From contig CANPXL010000008.1 in the NCBI GenBank assembly GCA_947586055.1, forward strand, positions 36,354-100,353: 64,000 nucleotides of DNA. Direction: 5' to 3'. Every line of letters begins with the position of its first letter. Positions within the stretch are counted from its first letter, which is position 1. Under the pieces are notes generated by a model. The model was given only the letters and a program-made list of their open reading frames with translations, was not told the DNA's origin and did not search any database. Below are positions 27,278 to 37,375 of the stretch, in pieces. Origin of the DNA: an uncultured Acetatifactor sp. (lineage in GTDB: Bacteria > Bacillota > Clostridia > Lachnospirales > Lachnospiraceae). Made by a program: the position numbers and the translations under genes.

Positions 27278-27372
27278 ATTCTAGTATAAGCAGGGTAGTG
27301 TATTCCATATTAAATAAAATTGTCTTATACTTTGGATGAATTAGAATATGGGGCTTATATCAGGTAAAGTAT

Positions 27373-28599
27373 ATGAAAATTTTGCAGATAAATACTATTT
27401 ATAAATATAAGAGTACCGGCAGGACGTGTTGGGAAGTAGAAAAGGCGTTGGAAGCTCAAGGACATCATTCGCTTACGCTTCATCAAGTCGGGGACACGAC
27501 AGACACAAAGCATAGCTATGTGGTGAACAGTAAATGCGGATATTATTTTCACAAGTTAATGTCCAGACTGACAGGACTTGATGGATATTATTCTTTCTTT
27601 GCGACCAGACGTGCGTTAAAGGTGATTCAAAGGTACGAGCCGGATATTATACATCTGAGAAATTTGCATGGCGGCTACCTTCATCTGCCAACGCTTTTTA
27701 AATTTTTGGCTCGATACAACAAACCTGTAGTTTATAATTTGCATGATACATGGGCATATACAGGGAAATGCCCGGGATATGAGAATGTGCACTGTGATAA
27801 GTGGAAACGAGAATGTAAGAAATGTCCACAGTGGAAAAAGTATCCTAAAAGTTACTTCTTTGATAGAAGTAATAAAATCTTTCGAGATAAAAAACGTTGG
27901 TATTCCGGCATTAATAATATGACCGTTGTCGGTGTATCAGATTATATGAAGACAGAGAGTTTACAGTCAGCGCTATTTCAGGGGAGAAGAGTAGAGAGAA
28001 TTTATAACTGGATTGATCTTGACAGCTTTCGACCGTATGATGAAAAACAGAATAAGGAGACCAGGGAAAAATATGGATTGAGTGACGGTTTTCTTGTAAT
28101 AGGTGTTTCTTCATATTGGAAGAAGAATACGGAATATGAAGAAATCTGTGCTCTTGCAAAAGAACTTGGGGAGGAGGCGCATGTATGTCTGGTGGGCGGC
28201 GTAGATATCAAGCTTCCCCATGCAAATATGTATCATATTCCCAATTTGGATTCCATGGAGGAATTGGCCAGAATATACTCAAGTGCAGATGCCTTTGTAA
28301 GTACGTCTACTACTGAATCATTTGGTAAAGTTGCGGCAGAAGCTCTTGCCTGTGGCGTACCGGCCGTTGTGTATGCCTCTACAGGCATAAAGGAGATTCC
28401 GGGCAGTGATTGTGGCGGTATAGTGGACAAGCATGATATAATGAAAATGAAAGAGAAACTTCTGGAGATTAAAGAGAAAGGGAAAAAATGCTATATTTCT
28501 GCATGCAGAAAAAGAGCAGAGAAGCTTTTTAATTATATGGAAAATGCAAAACAACTGATTAATTTGTACTATAATATCCTGGGCATAAACAATAAATGA
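27373..28599 (+). CDS. GT4 glycosyltransferase with cysteine-rich insert (WcaC-like)
   Basis: 408 residues, GT-B fold. The N-terminal half has HLRNLHGGYLHLPTLFKFL and LHDTWAYTGKCPGY followed by further cysteines (CDKW, CKKCPQW, about 137-160), a possible metal-binding insert common in this colanic-acid WcaC-like branch. The donor domain includes VGVSSYWKKN and the signature STTESFGKVAAEALACGVP. It is the first gene after the palindromic promoter at 27249 and so begins a transcription unit within the locus. Donor sugar unknown. Confidence 0.85.
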   Translation: MKILQINTIYKYKSTGRTCWEVEKALEAQGHHSLTLHQVGDTTDTKHSYVVNSKCGYYFHKLMSRLTGLDGYYSFFATRRALKVIQRYEPDIIHLRNLHGGYLHLPTLFKFLARYNKPVVYNLHDTWAYTGKCPGYENVHCDKWKRECKKCPQWKKYPKSYFFDRSNKIFRDKKRWYSGINNMTVVGVSDYMKTESLQSALFQGRRVERIYNWIDLDSFRPYDEKQNKETREKYGLSDGFLVIGVSSYWKKNTEYEEICALAKELGEEAHVCLVGGVDIKLPHANMYHIPNLDSMEELARIYSSADAFVSTSTTESFGKVAAEALACGVPAVVYASTGIKEIPGSDCGGIVDKHDIMKMKEKLLEIKEKGKKCYISACRKRAEKLFNYMENAKQLINLYYNILGINNK

Positions 28600-28683
28600 A
28601 GATCAGATGTGTTATTAAAGATAAGAAATGTATTATTGAAAAACATTAAGGAACGCAATATGGTCAGGAAGGAATAAGAACTA

Positions 28684-29829
28684 GTGTACTTGATAATGAG
28701 TGGGATTACAGCACTGTTTGCTGTGATGGGATATTTAAACAGAAAGGCTGATAAAAAGCTCTTCTGTATAGAGCTGTTGCTTATGGGAGCAATGTTATGC
28801 CTGAGATATGGTCAGGGAACTGACTACTTTGGATATGAAGTAAATTATTCTCTTGTTCCGCAAAATTTAGACATCCACTTTTTATTACATAATGGAGTTC
28901 ATGGAGAAATTGGATACACGTTTGTAGTAGAGATATTCAGAATGCTGAAAGCACCTTTTCCGGTGTTTGTGGCAGTTTGGTCTCTGGTCATGATGCTCAT
29001 GACATATTATGGGATTAAAAAGTATGGAGGGGTAAAGACAATTGCCGTTTTGTTATTGTACCCCACATATTATCTTACCTTTTATTATGCCGTGCGTCAG
29101 GGATTTGCATTAGCATATACATTGTGCTTTGTTTTGCCGGCATATTTGAAAGATGAAAAAATCAAATGCATGTTGTTGGTATGTATTGGGGCGACCATTC
29201 ACAAATCGTTGATTATTTTACTGGTTCCGGTTTTGGTTGAAAGGATTGTAAAGAAGCATGAAAAGGAAATGATTATACTGGCCGTGCCGGCTGGAATGGC
29301 GTTTGGCCTTTTTTTAAAAGAAACCGGTTTTCAAATGAGTTATGTGCATTTTGATCCCAGTTTAGGCGCTATAATATTGAGAATAATATTGTTTATCGCG
29401 ATTGCCCGCCTGTACCGGTTTTCAGGAAAACAGGATGAAATAAACGACAGATTATATAGTTTTTATTTAGTAGGATTTTGCATTTATCTGGTTTTATGCC
29501 CTGTGGCATTTATCTCGCACAGGGTAACAGCGTATATGAAAGTTTCTGAAGTTATTCTTTTTTCCAGGCTGCTGAGGAAACAGAATGACATTATGTATAT
29601 AAGAAGGGCCTTCACTGTATTAAAAGGACAAGTATGTTTATTGATTATAGCAATATGTATGGTAGAAGGCGCGAAAAACATAAACAGCTACATAGGGCAA
29701 GGGGAGTATTATTCCGGAATATATTTTTATAATTATCCTTATGTATCCATATTTAACAAGAAAGACATATATAAATACAGAGAGAATGGATTTATTGACA
29801 AGTTTCCGCAGGTATTTGATTATGAATGA
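28684..29829 (+). CDS. EpsG-family polysaccharide polymerase (Wzy-type)
   Basis: 381 residues with about ten membrane segments. Features of the EpsG family are present: LRYGQGTDYFGYE early in the protein, YYAVRQGFALAYTL in the middle, ATIHKSLII after it, and ending in PYVSIFNK. EpsG-like proteins are the Wzy-type polymerases of Gram-positive exopolysaccharide loci and work outside the membrane on lipid-linked repeats delivered by the flippase, here probably the Wzx at 35564. The start is GTG 28684 behind AGGAAGGA. Confidence 0.85.
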   Translation: MYLIMSGITALFAVMGYLNRKADKKLFCIELLLMGAMLCLRYGQGTDYFGYEVNYSLVPQNLDIHFLLHNGVHGEIGYTFVVEIFRMLKAPFPVFVAVWSLVMMLMTYYGIKKYGGVKTIAVLLLYPTYYLTFYYAVRQGFALAYTLCFVLPAYLKDEKIKCMLLVCIGATIHKSLIILLVPVLVERIVKKHEKEMIILAVPAGMAFGLFLKETGFQMSYVHFDPSLGAIILRIILFIAIARLYRFSGKQDEINDRLYSFYLVGFCIYLVLCPVAFISHRVTAYMKVSEVILFSRLLRKQNDIMYIRRAFTVLKGQVCLLIIAICMVEGAKNINSYIGQGEYYSGIYFYNYPYVSIFNKKDIYKYRENGFIDKFPQVFDYE

Positions 29830-29944
29830 TAAAAGATACATTAATAGTATTATAGGAATGAAACTATGTCTTGTATTATGGAAGATTAATAAGCAGGACA
29901 ATGTTAAAGATAGTTTATTATTGCGTGAGGGAAATGCAGTATGA
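29822..29944 (+). CDS. Possible 40-residue ORF bridging two genes
   Basis: ATG 29822 lies within the last codons of the EpsG-family gene, and the stop TGA 29942-29944 overlaps the ATG of the epimerase (ATGA). The predicted peptide is basic and has no recognised domain. Tight overlap at both ends fits a translated coupling ORF or an eroded gene end; there is no strong ribosome binding site and chance cannot be excluded. Confidence 0.3.
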   Translation: MNDKRYINSIIGMKLCLVLWKINKQDNVKDSLLLREGNAV

Positions 29945-31044
29945 AGAAATGTTTTTGCGATCTGTCGGGGAAGAAAGTGCTTGTGACAGGAGCCGCTGGA
30001 TTTATAGGAGCAAATTTGTGCACACGGATCTTTATGGAATGTGATGATGTAACCATCATTGGTATTGACAATCTAAATGATTATTATGACGTGTCGCTCA
30101 AGATGTGGAGACTGAACCAAATTAAGAAACTTTGTACTAATAAGACTGAACAATTTATTTTTTATGAGGGAAATATTGCGGATAAAGGCTTTATGGAAGA
30201 TATTTTTCACACATACAAACCGAACATAGTGGTTAATATGGCGGCCCAAGCCGGTGTGAGATACTCCATAACAAACCCTGATGCGTATATGGAAAGCAAC
30301 GTTACTGGTTTTTACAATATTTTAGAATGCTGCAGGCATAGCTATGATGCTGCGTTTGAGAAATATCAGGGAGTTGAACATCTGGTATACGCGTCTTCAT
30401 CTTCCGTGTATGGTTCAAATAAAAAAGTACCATATTCCACATCTGATAAAGTAGACGATCCTGTATCCCTTTACGCGGCTACAAAAAAGACGGATGAGCT
30501 ATTGGCGCATGCATATAGTAAATTGTATGATATACCGACCACAGGCCTGAGATTTTTTACTGTGTACGGACCTGGAGGGCGTCCGGATATGGCATATTTT
30601 GGATTTACAAACAAATTTATTAAGGGCGAACAAATACAGATTTTTAATTATGGAAATTGTAAAAGAGATTTTACTTATATAGATGATATTGTAGAAGGTG
30701 TGTTAAGGGTGATGAAAGGGGCGCCGCAAAGGGATATTGGAGAAGATGGGTTGCCGGTACCGCCGTATGCGCTATATAATATCGGAAATTCTCATCCTGA
30801 AAACTTGTTGGATTTCATAAATATTTTGCAGGAGGAATTGATTTCAGCGGGTGTTTTGCCTGAGACTTATGATTTTGAAGCGCATAAAGAATTTATTGCC
30901 ATGCAGCCAGGCGATGTCCCGGTAACTTATGCGGACACAACAGATTTAGAAACGGACTATGGATTTAAACCGAACACGACATTGAGAGACGGGCTGAGAA
31001 ACTTTGTCAGATGGTATAAAGAGTTCTATTTGGTGAAAGCATAA
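29941..31044 (+). CDS. UDP-glucuronate 4-epimerase-like SDR protein
   Basis: 367 residues, extended SDR. The NAD loop is GAAGFIG at 17-23; [13 protein letters not shown] is the stretch that marks the UDP-glucuronate 4-epimerase (CapI/LpsL) branch; [10 protein letters not shown] follows, and the catalytic Tyr-Lys is in YAATKK. It would interconvert UDP-glucuronate and UDP-galacturonate. The gene immediately downstream is UDP-glucose 6-dehydrogenase, which makes UDP-glucuronate, so the two give a two-step route from UDP-glucose to UDP-galacturonate. RBS GTGAGGGAAATG. Confidence 0.9.
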   Translation: MKKCFCDLSGKKVLVTGAAGFIGANLCTRIFMECDDVTIIGIDNLNDYYDVSLKMWRLNQIKKLCTNKTEQFIFYEGNIADKGFMEDIFHTYKPNIVVNMAAQAGVRYSITNPDAYMESNVTGFYNILECCRHSYDAAFEKYQGVEHLVYASSSSVYGSNKKVPYSTSDKVDDPVSLYAATKKTDELLAHAYSKLYDIPTTGLRFFTVYGPGGRPDMAYFGFTNKFIKGEQIQIFNYGNCKRDFTYIDDIVEGVLRVMKGAPQRDIGEDGLPVPPYALYNIGNSHPENLLDFINILQEELISAGVLPETYDFEAHKEFIAMQPGDVPVTYADTTDLETDYGFKPNTTLRDGLRNFVRWYKEFYLVKA

Positions 31045-31063
31045 AAATGGAGGAAGCACATAC

Positions 31064-32302
31064 ATGAACAGGCGAATTGCCGTAGCGGGTGCCGGATATG
31101 TAGGATTATCATTAGCGGTGTTGCTGGCACAGCATAATGAAGTAGTGATAGTGGATGTTTTAAAGGCAAAAGTAGATGACATAAACCGCAGAAGGTCGCC
31201 CATTCAGGACGAGTATATTGAAGAATATTTGTCAACAAAAAAACTAAATCTGTCGGCTACCGTTGAGGGTGAAAAAGCATATCGGGATGCTGAATTTATC
31301 ATTATTGCGGCGCCTACGAACTATGACAGTAAGAAAAACCATTTTGATACGTCGGCTGTAGAAGCTGTTATTGAACAGGTGATAGCTGTGAATTTTAAAG
31401 CTATTATGGTAATAAAGAGTACAATTCCGGTTGGATATACAGAATCTGTAAGAAAGAAATATAATACCTCAAATATTATTTTCAGCCCGGAATTTTTAAG
31501 AGAGTCGAAAGCTCTTTATGATAATTTGTATCCGTCCCGAATCATAGTGTCAGTTGATGAGGACGATGAATCTTTGGTAAATGGAGCACACGATTTCGCG
31601 GATTTACTTAAGGAAGGGGCTGTAAAACAGAATATTGACGTGTTATTTATGGGGTTTGCAGAAGCGGAGGCAGTAAAGCTTTTTGCAAATACATATCTGG
31701 CCTTAAGGATATCTTATTTTAATGAATTGGATACGTATGCGGAACTGAAAGGATTGAATACACAGAATATTATTGACGGCGTGTGTCTGGATCCCCGCAT
31801 AGGGAATTATTACAATAATCCGTCATTTGGCTATGGTGGGTACTGTTTGCCTAAAGATACAAAGCAGCTTCTGGCTAATTATGAAAACGTTCCGCAGAAT
31901 ATGATGACGGCTATAGTGGACTCAAACAGAACACGTAAGGATTTTATTGCGGACAGAGTACTTGAAATGGCAGGGGCGTATGAAGCCAATGATCAGTGGA
32001 TGCCATCAAAGGAAAAGGAAGTCACGATAGGGGTTTATCGACTGACCATGAAAACAAATTCTGACAATTTTAGGCAGAGTTCTATTCAGGGAGTTATGAA
32101 GAGGATAAAAGCCAAAGGCGCGACAATAATTATTTACGAACCTACGCTTGAAGACGGAAGTACTTTTTTTGGGAATCGGGTCATAAATGATTTAAACAAT
32201 TTTAAACAATTGAGCCAATGCATTATTGCCAACAGGTATGATGAGTGCTTAAATGATGTGAGAAGTAAAGTGTATTCAAGAGATTTATATGGCAGGGATT
32301 GA
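31064..32302 (+). CDS. ugd: UDP-glucose 6-dehydrogenase
   Basis: 412 residues. The NAD loop GAGYVGLS is at 9-16, AAPTNYD is the short-branch variant seen in Firmicutes and enterobacterial Ugd, SPEFLRES follows, and the catalytic cysteine is C261 in [11 protein letters not shown]. It oxidises UDP-glucose to UDP-glucuronate with two NAD. It sits 19 bases after the epimerase at 29941 and begins behind TGGAGGAAG. The combination indicates an acidic polysaccharide with GlcA or GalA. A second, different nucleotide-sugar dehydrogenase lies at 42076. Confidence 0.93.
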   Translation: MNRRIAVAGAGYVGLSLAVLLAQHNEVVIVDVLKAKVDDINRRRSPIQDEYIEEYLSTKKLNLSATVEGEKAYRDAEFIIIAAPTNYDSKKNHFDTSAVEAVIEQVIAVNFKAIMVIKSTIPVGYTESVRKKYNTSNIIFSPEFLRESKALYDNLYPSRIIVSVDEDDESLVNGAHDFADLLKEGAVKQNIDVLFMGFAEAEAVKLFANTYLALRISYFNELDTYAELKGLNTQNIIDGVCLDPRIGNYYNNPSFGYGGYCLPKDTKQLLANYENVPQNMMTAIVDSNRTRKDFIADRVLEMAGAYEANDQWMPSKEKEVTIGVYRLTMKTNSDNFRQSSIQGVMKRIKAKGATIIIYEPTLEDGSTFFGNRVINDLNNFKQLSQCIIANRYDECLNDVRSKVYSRDLYGRD

Positions 32303-32307
32303 AGAAT

Positions 32308-33588
32308 ATGAAAAATATAAACTCTGAAATTAATATAGAGAGAGTTACTCCCGGAGATGGACAGTTTTTCTTTGGTTATTATGATCTTTCGCCAGAAAGT
32401 CCGGATGGGACAAAAATATTATGTAATAAAGCGCCTTTTATTGATAGAATGCCGCGAGCCGCAGATGAGCTTGAGATAGGATATATTGACGCGAGAACGT
32501 TTGAGTATACAGTTATTGGAAAAACATCTGCCTGGAATTTTCAGGAGGGGTGCAGACTGCAGTGGCTGGATGACGAACGGGTTATTTACAATATAAGAGA
32601 TGGTCATACATTTAAATCAGAGGTTTTTGATGTGGTACAGCGCAGCTCAATAAGAATATATGATATTCCAATATACAGCGTTGCTAAAGGATTTGCGCTT
32701 TCATATAGTTTTACAAACAACAAATATGATTATGCGCATACAGAGGACGAATGGTCTCAGGATCCGTATAAAGACGGCGTATATCTTTTGAATCTTGCCA
32801 ATGGTACATACAATCGAATCATATCGAATGATACGCTGGATAGTTTTGCAGGAATCAAAAATTCCAACGGCCATGTGGAATATTGTGTTTTTAATCCGAA
32901 AGGAGATAAATTCTATCTGTATTATAGATGGGGCGATAGATGGGGCGAAAATAATAATGCTGCGTATACAATGGTATGTGTTTCGGATTTAAACGGCAAT
33001 GTGACTGTGCTTCTAAAAAGCAATTTTATATCTCACGCCGGTTGGTGCGGAAATGAAAAGATATCAGCATGGGGACGGCTGCCCAACAGAGTGAACGCTG
33101 TACAGAACAATTCTTTTTTTAGAAATACGGGCTTATGGAAAATAGCTGTCAGTGTATTTCATCATATAGTAAAGAGTTCAAAATATCGGCAGAAACTTAC
33201 CAATGATGCCTATATTATGATGGATTTGATAAGCGGCGAGAAATGTAAAATAGAAAACAGTTGTTTTACCAGCGACGGCCATTGTACGTGGTCTTCAGAT
33301 GAAGCTTTAATGCTCACAGATACTTATCCGGATAAGAATGACAGGAGACACCTTATGATATACGATATGAGTAATGATAAGGTTTATCTGCTTGGTATGT
33401 TTTATTCTTATCCTGAAAAAATGAAAGAAAAGAATGTTTCATGGAATTTCAGTGCAATGCGGTGTGATCTGCATCCCAAATGGGGGCGGGGAAAAAAGTA
33501 TATTTATTTTGATTCTGTCCATGAAGGATACAGAGGATTATATCGAATAGACATTTCAAACAGATTGGAGGACAATTCAGGTGAGTAA
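32308..33588 (+). CDS. Predicted beta-propeller protein of unknown function
   Basis: 426 residues, soluble, no signal peptide. Repeated blocks of strand-turn-strand with aromatic and Asp-Gly turns (FFGYYDLSPESPDG, LQWLDDERVIYN, EYCVFNPKGDKFYL, HCTWSSDEALML, MRCDLHPKWG) look like the blades of a six- or seven-bladed propeller of the TolB or oligogalacturonide-lyase type. No catalytic set could be assigned. It lies between UDP-glucose dehydrogenase and a methyltransferase in the polysaccharide locus; a cytoplasmic enzyme or scaffold for uronic-acid chemistry is possible but unproven. I use ATG 32308; a TTG at 32299 overlapping the previous stop is the alternative. Confidence 0.6.
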   Translation: MKNINSEINIERVTPGDGQFFFGYYDLSPESPDGTKILCNKAPFIDRMPRAADELEIGYIDARTFEYTVIGKTSAWNFQEGCRLQWLDDERVIYNIRDGHTFKSEVFDVVQRSSIRIYDIPIYSVAKGFALSYSFTNNKYDYAHTEDEWSQDPYKDGVYLLNLANGTYNRIISNDTLDSFAGIKNSNGHVEYCVFNPKGDKFYLYYRWGDRWGENNNAAYTMVCVSDLNGNVTVLLKSNFISHAGWCGNEKISAWGRLPNRVNAVQNNSFFRNTGLWKIAVSVFHHIVKSSKYRQKLTNDAYIMMDLISGEKCKIENSCFTSDGHCTWSSDEALMLTDTYPDKNDRRHLMIYDMSNDKVYLLGMFYSYPEKMKEKNVSWNFSAMRCDLHPKWGRGKKYIYFDSVHEGYRGLYRIDISNRLEDNSGE

Positions 33589-34363
33589 TCGATATGAAGA
33601 TTTTTATTCGGAACAGTATAAGGCAGACGTGTACGGTAATACAACGGAGATGCAGAATCACGCGTTTTATAATGTACTTAAAAACTGGTTAGGACAGCAC
33701 GAAGAGTACAGAGATAAAAAATTCCTTGAGGTGGGAAGCGGCAGGGGCGCCTTGCAGGATGTTGTCTGTGATTACACAGGAATTGATTATGCAGATAGTG
33801 TCGAAAAGTATTATCATAAGCCGTTTTACTGTGGAAGTGCGGAGGAGATGCCTTTTGAAGATAACAGTTTTGATGTTGTATGGAGTTATGCCGTATGGGA
33901 ACATATTCCGAATCCTGAAAAAGCTTTTTTGGAAGTGATACGTGTACTTAAGGGGGGGTATTTTATCTTTTGTCCGGCGTGGCATTGTCGTCCTTGGTTT
34001 GCAAAGGGTTATCAGGTTAGACCGTACTCGGATTTTAAATTTTTCGGAAAGCTGTACAAGTTTTTTATTCCGTTGTTTGAATGGCTGCCACTTCGGATGT
34101 CTGTTATGCTTGTAAAGCGTATTTTAATATATATTAGATTTTTGGTGAAAAGAAAAAATTTCCCGCTATATTATAAAAAGTTAAAGGCAAACTATGAGGT
34201 GTTTTGGCAGTCAGACTCAGATGCCTGTAACAATCTGGATCCGTTTCCCGTGATTCTGTGGTTTGAAAGCCGAGGATGTAAGTGTACGTCTCATCCGACG
34301 AGACTAAAGCAGTTTTTGTGTAGAACAGGAACAATTGAATTGAAGGTGGAAAAAATTGTGTAG
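33581..34363 (+). CDS. Class I SAM-dependent methyltransferase
   Basis: 260 residues. SAM motif I is FLEVGSGRGAL; the later VVWSYAVWEHI is the Methyltransf_11 post-II stretch, and VIRVLKGGYFIF is the motif III strand. The start is GTG 33581 behind GGAGG, overlapping the previous gene. It presumably methylates a sugar of the repeat unit or its precursor. A run of seven G at 33952-33958 encodes the Gly-Gly of motif III and would cut the protein by about half if its length changed by one. It overlaps the next gene by eight bases. Confidence 0.86.
   Translation: MSNRYEDFYSEQYKADVYGNTTEMQNHAFYNVLKNWLGQHEEYRDKKFLEVGSGRGALQDVVCDYTGIDYADSVEKYYHKPFYCGSAEEMPFEDNSFDVVWSYAVWEHIPNPEKAFLEVIRVLKGGYFIFCPAWHCRPWFAKGYQVRPYSDFKFFGKLYKFFIPLFEWLPLRMSVMLVKRILIYIRFLVKRKNFPLYYKKLKANYEVFWQSDSDACNNLDPFPVILWFESRGCKCTSHPTRLKQFLCRTGTIELKVEKIV
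33952..33958 (+). repeat. Poly-G tract (G7), in frame, in a methyltransferase gene
   Basis: Encodes Gly-Gly in VLKGGYF. In frame as given. Confidence 0.9.
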
Positions 34364-35567
34364 TGAAAAAGAGAAAATAAAGGTATTGGCTATTTTTAAG
34401 GCTCCTGCGCCGTATGTTGATCCGCTTTTCCGACTATGGGCAACGCATCCTAAAATAGATCTTGTTGTTGCTTATGGTGTAAAAACAACAGATGGCGAAA
34501 CCTATTATAATGCGGCTACAGGAAAGAATATTTCCTGGGGGACAAGATTATTGCAAGGGTATAAATATCTGTTTTTTGGAGACAAAATGGAAGCTCTTGG
34601 CAAAAGTGATTTGAAAATTTATGGCCGCAAGATAAAAAAATATATACACAACAATTCTTTTGATGTTATTCTAATGGGAAGCAGCTATTGGTCTCCCATG
34701 ACATGGAGAGCCATACGTCAGGCGAGGAAAGAGAACATCCCTATTGTGACGAGGATGACGGTAGAAGCGGAGCGTAAGAGAAGCGCCGGTATATTGCTGG
34801 TTAAGAAATTTTTGGTTGGCAGATATTGCAGGGAAATGTCTGCCGGAGTATATGAATGCAGACAGCAGAAAGAATATCTTGAATATTATGGGATGAGGGA
34901 GAAAAGTTTATTTTCCGCTCCGTGTGCGGTAGACAATGATTATTTTATTGCTCAATATAAAAAATATGACAAAAATATATTACGAGTTGAACACGGTATT
35001 CCTGAGGGAGCGATCGTGTTTGTTACAACAGGGATGCTGGTTCCAAGAAAACGCCAAAAAGATGTTATACAGGCATTGAAAATTTTAAAATCAAAAGGGT
35101 TAGAACCCTATTATATTATGGTGGGAGATGGAATTGACAGGGATAGTGTTGAGGATTTAATCAAGCAGAATAATTTAAAGAATACTTTTGTTACCGGACA
35201 GCTTCCTCAGAATGAAATGAGTAAGTATTTAAGAATGGCGGATGCCTATATATTGCCGTCACAAAATGATGCATCGCCTAAAGCTTTGAATGAAGCGATG
35301 AATTTTTCTTTGCCGATTATTATTACGACAGGGGTGGGAACAGCAGAAAATTTGCTGATAAACGGAAAAAATGGATATATTTATCCGGTTGGAGATGTAT
35401 GTAAATTAGCAGATGCCATGAAACAAATTATTGAAAGAACAGACAGGATTCAAATGGGCGAGATGAGCAGGGAAATTGTGGAGTCATGCAATTATGGCCG
35501 TATTATTGAAGGATGGATGAAGGCCGTTGAGTATGCAATAGATTGCAAAAAGGATAAGAAAAAATGA
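34356..35567 (+). CDS. GT4 family glycosyltransferase
   Basis: 403 residues, GT-B fold. The N-terminus begins KVLAIFKAPAPYVDPLFR, seen in a set of capsule GT4 enzymes. The donor domain carries FVTTGMLVPRKRQKDVI and the signature SPKALNEAMNFSLPII with the following TGVGTAENL. The start is TTG 34356 with AAGGTGG six bases before it; no ATG fits. The stop overlaps the flippase start (ATGA). Substrate unknown. Confidence 0.84.
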   Translation: MCSEKEKIKVLAIFKAPAPYVDPLFRLWATHPKIDLVVAYGVKTTDGETYYNAATGKNISWGTRLLQGYKYLFFGDKMEALGKSDLKIYGRKIKKYIHNNSFDVILMGSSYWSPMTWRAIRQARKENIPIVTRMTVEAERKRSAGILLVKKFLVGRYCREMSAGVYECRQQKEYLEYYGMREKSLFSAPCAVDNDYFIAQYKKYDKNILRVEHGIPEGAIVFVTTGMLVPRKRQKDVIQALKILKSKGLEPYYIMVGDGIDRDSVEDLIKQNNLKNTFVTGQLPQNEMSKYLRMADAYILPSQNDASPKALNEAMNFSLPIIITTGVGTAENLLINGKNGYIYPVGDVCKLADAMKQIIERTDRIQMGEMSREIVESCNYGRIIEGWMKAVEYAIDCKKDKKK

Positions 35568-36823
35568 ATCCATTGCGTCATGTTGGGGCAAACGGAAGAC
35601 TGATAGTAAAAAATAGTGTATACTCTATGCTTGGCTCCGTTCTTGGCCAGATGGTGGCTCTTTTATCTTCTCTTGTTATGGGAAGAATGTTGGGAGTTGC
35701 CGGACTGGGAAGTTATACATTTGCAATGACGTTTTCCGGGCTCATATTTTTGTTTTTAAATCTTGGCCTTGGCGGAATATTTCAACGAAATATTTCTCAA
35801 GACATGACATCTGCAGGAAAAAATTATGCAAATGCTTTGACAATGCGTTTCTTTTTCTCCATGCCGCTGTCTCTTTTGATTAGTATTGTCTGTGCTTTTG
35901 TAATGCATAGACAAAATGAAATCGGGATGCTGTTATTGGCGTGCGTTTATACGGGATTTACAGGTATTTTTTCATTGGCGTCAGACGGTATGACAGCAGT
36001 TGAGAAGTTTAATGTCACCTTTGTGTTTAATATGCTGCAGAAAATATTGTGTTTTATTGCAACATTTGTGGCTTTGTATTTCACAAAGGACATATTGGTC
36101 ATGCTGATCTGGCATGATATTATATTTTTAATATTAATTATTGCAGAGCTATTGTATGTAAATAAAACTCTTTGTAAAATAAGATTGGAATTTGATCTAT
36201 TGTTTTGCAAAAAAATGTTGCGAGAATCCTTTCCAACGATATTTGGTGCAGCAGCGGAATATTTAAGTCTTAAAAGTGACACGTTAGTTCTGACACTAAT
36301 GTTGAATGAGTCTGCTACAGGTTTGTATTCTGTTTCAAGCAATATATATATAGCAGCGAGTTTTGTCCCACTGGCTATGGCAAAGGCAGCAACTCCCGCT
36401 TTTAATCGAATGATTGCACAAAAGGAAAATACAAATAGATTGGTAATAAAAACTTTTCAGATGATGTTGCTGTCATCTCTGGTGCTAATCGCGGGTATAT
36501 TTGTTTTTGGCAGATTCGGTATTATGTTGCTTTGGGGAGATAATTTTGAAGGTGCAGTTACATCGTTAAGAATATTATCGATTGGTCTCTTATTTATGCC
36601 GTTCAATAGATTTTTGGAGTATATGTTGATTGGATTAAATAAACAGGTATTGGTCGCAAAATGCAGTGTTCTGGGAGCGATATTTAATGTATTGGCAAAT
36701 ATTTTGCTTGTGCCAACTGTAGGAATGAATGCAGTTGCTGTAACGACGGTGATTACTGAGTTTATTGTGATGTCAATGGAAGCACATTTTTATCAACGGC
36801 TTCAAAAATGTACTATTTTTTAA
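35564..36823 (+). CDS. Polysaccharide repeat-unit flippase, Wzx (MOP superfamily)
   Basis: 419 residues with about twelve to fourteen membrane segments and almost no soluble domain. The N-terminus NSVYSMLGSVLGQM and the stretch ARMLGVAGLGSYTFA-like (here GRMLGVAGLG) are typical of Wzx in the MOP superfamily. It moves undecaprenyl-linked repeat units across the membrane. It is the only flippase in the window, so the AT-rich set is of the Wzx/Wzy type, with the EpsG-like polymerase at 28684. The ATG overlaps the previous stop. Confidence 0.9.
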   Translation: MNPLRHVGANGRLIVKNSVYSMLGSVLGQMVALLSSLVMGRMLGVAGLGSYTFAMTFSGLIFLFLNLGLGGIFQRNISQDMTSAGKNYANALTMRFFFSMPLSLLISIVCAFVMHRQNEIGMLLLACVYTGFTGIFSLASDGMTAVEKFNVTFVFNMLQKILCFIATFVALYFTKDILVMLIWHDIIFLILIIAELLYVNKTLCKIRLEFDLLFCKKMLRESFPTIFGAAAEYLSLKSDTLVLTLMLNESATGLYSVSSNIYIAASFVPLAMAKAATPAFNRMIAQKENTNRLVIKTFQMMLLSSLVLIAGIFVFGRFGIMLLWGDNFEGAVTSLRILSIGLLFMPFNRFLEYMLIGLNKQVLVAKCSVLGAIFNVLANILLVPTVGMNAVAVTTVITEFIVMSMEAHFYQRLQKCTIF

Positions 36824-36835
36824 GGAGGAATGAAA

Positions 36836-37374
36836 GTGTTATTAGCAATATTTGAACGTTTAAAAAATAAAATACGAAGAATATATAAACGTCAAGTTTT
36901 TTTAGATGTAATAAAGTCAAAAGAGAAAAGCCTATACGTAGTCGGAGATTATACATTAATAAACAGAAATATCAAAATAGGTAAAAACGTGGTGATATAT
37001 CCCAATGTGATGTTTTTTGGGCAAGGGCCCATCGTTTTGGGAGATAATGTTAACATAGGCAATGGAACTGTTTTATATGCTTCTTTAGGGGGGGTATTGA
37101 AATAGGGGACAATGTGATGATTGCGGCACATTGCTATATTATTGACTGCGATCATGGCATGGAAGCGAATATAAATATGATGGAGCAAAAAGATAAAATT
37201 AATAAAGTTATTATAGGGAATGACGTATGGCTGTGTGCCGGCGTCAAAGTGTTAAGAGGAAGCGTTATTCAAAACGGAGCAGTGGTGGGAGCAAATGCAG
37301 TGGTAAAAACAAATGTGAGTATGAATAGTATTGCTGTAGGCGTTCCGGCTAAAGTTATCAGACAGAGGAAGTAA
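36836..37374 (+). pseudogene. Hexapeptide-repeat acyltransferase gene, frameshifted in a G7 tract (possibly phase-OFF)
   Basis: The first part, from GTG 36836 (AGGAGG seven bases upstream), runs to a stop at 37105. The second part runs in another frame to 37374. Both are left-handed beta-helix repeats of the maltose/galactoside acetyltransferase type: IGKNVVIYPNV and LGDNVNIGNG before the break, IIGNDVWLCAGVKVLRG and VGVPAKVI after it. One extra G in the seven at 37088-37094 joins them as LGGGIEIGDNVMIAAH, giving 179 residues, a normal length. It would O- or N-acetylate a sugar. The next gene begins just after the stop, so the region is otherwise intact. Confidence 0.86.
37088..37094 (+). repeat. 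Poly-G tract (G7), out of frame, in the hexapeptide acyltransferase gene
   Basis: Eight G restore the frame; seven are present. The break is exactly at this run. Confidence 0.9.
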
Positions 37375-37375
37375 A

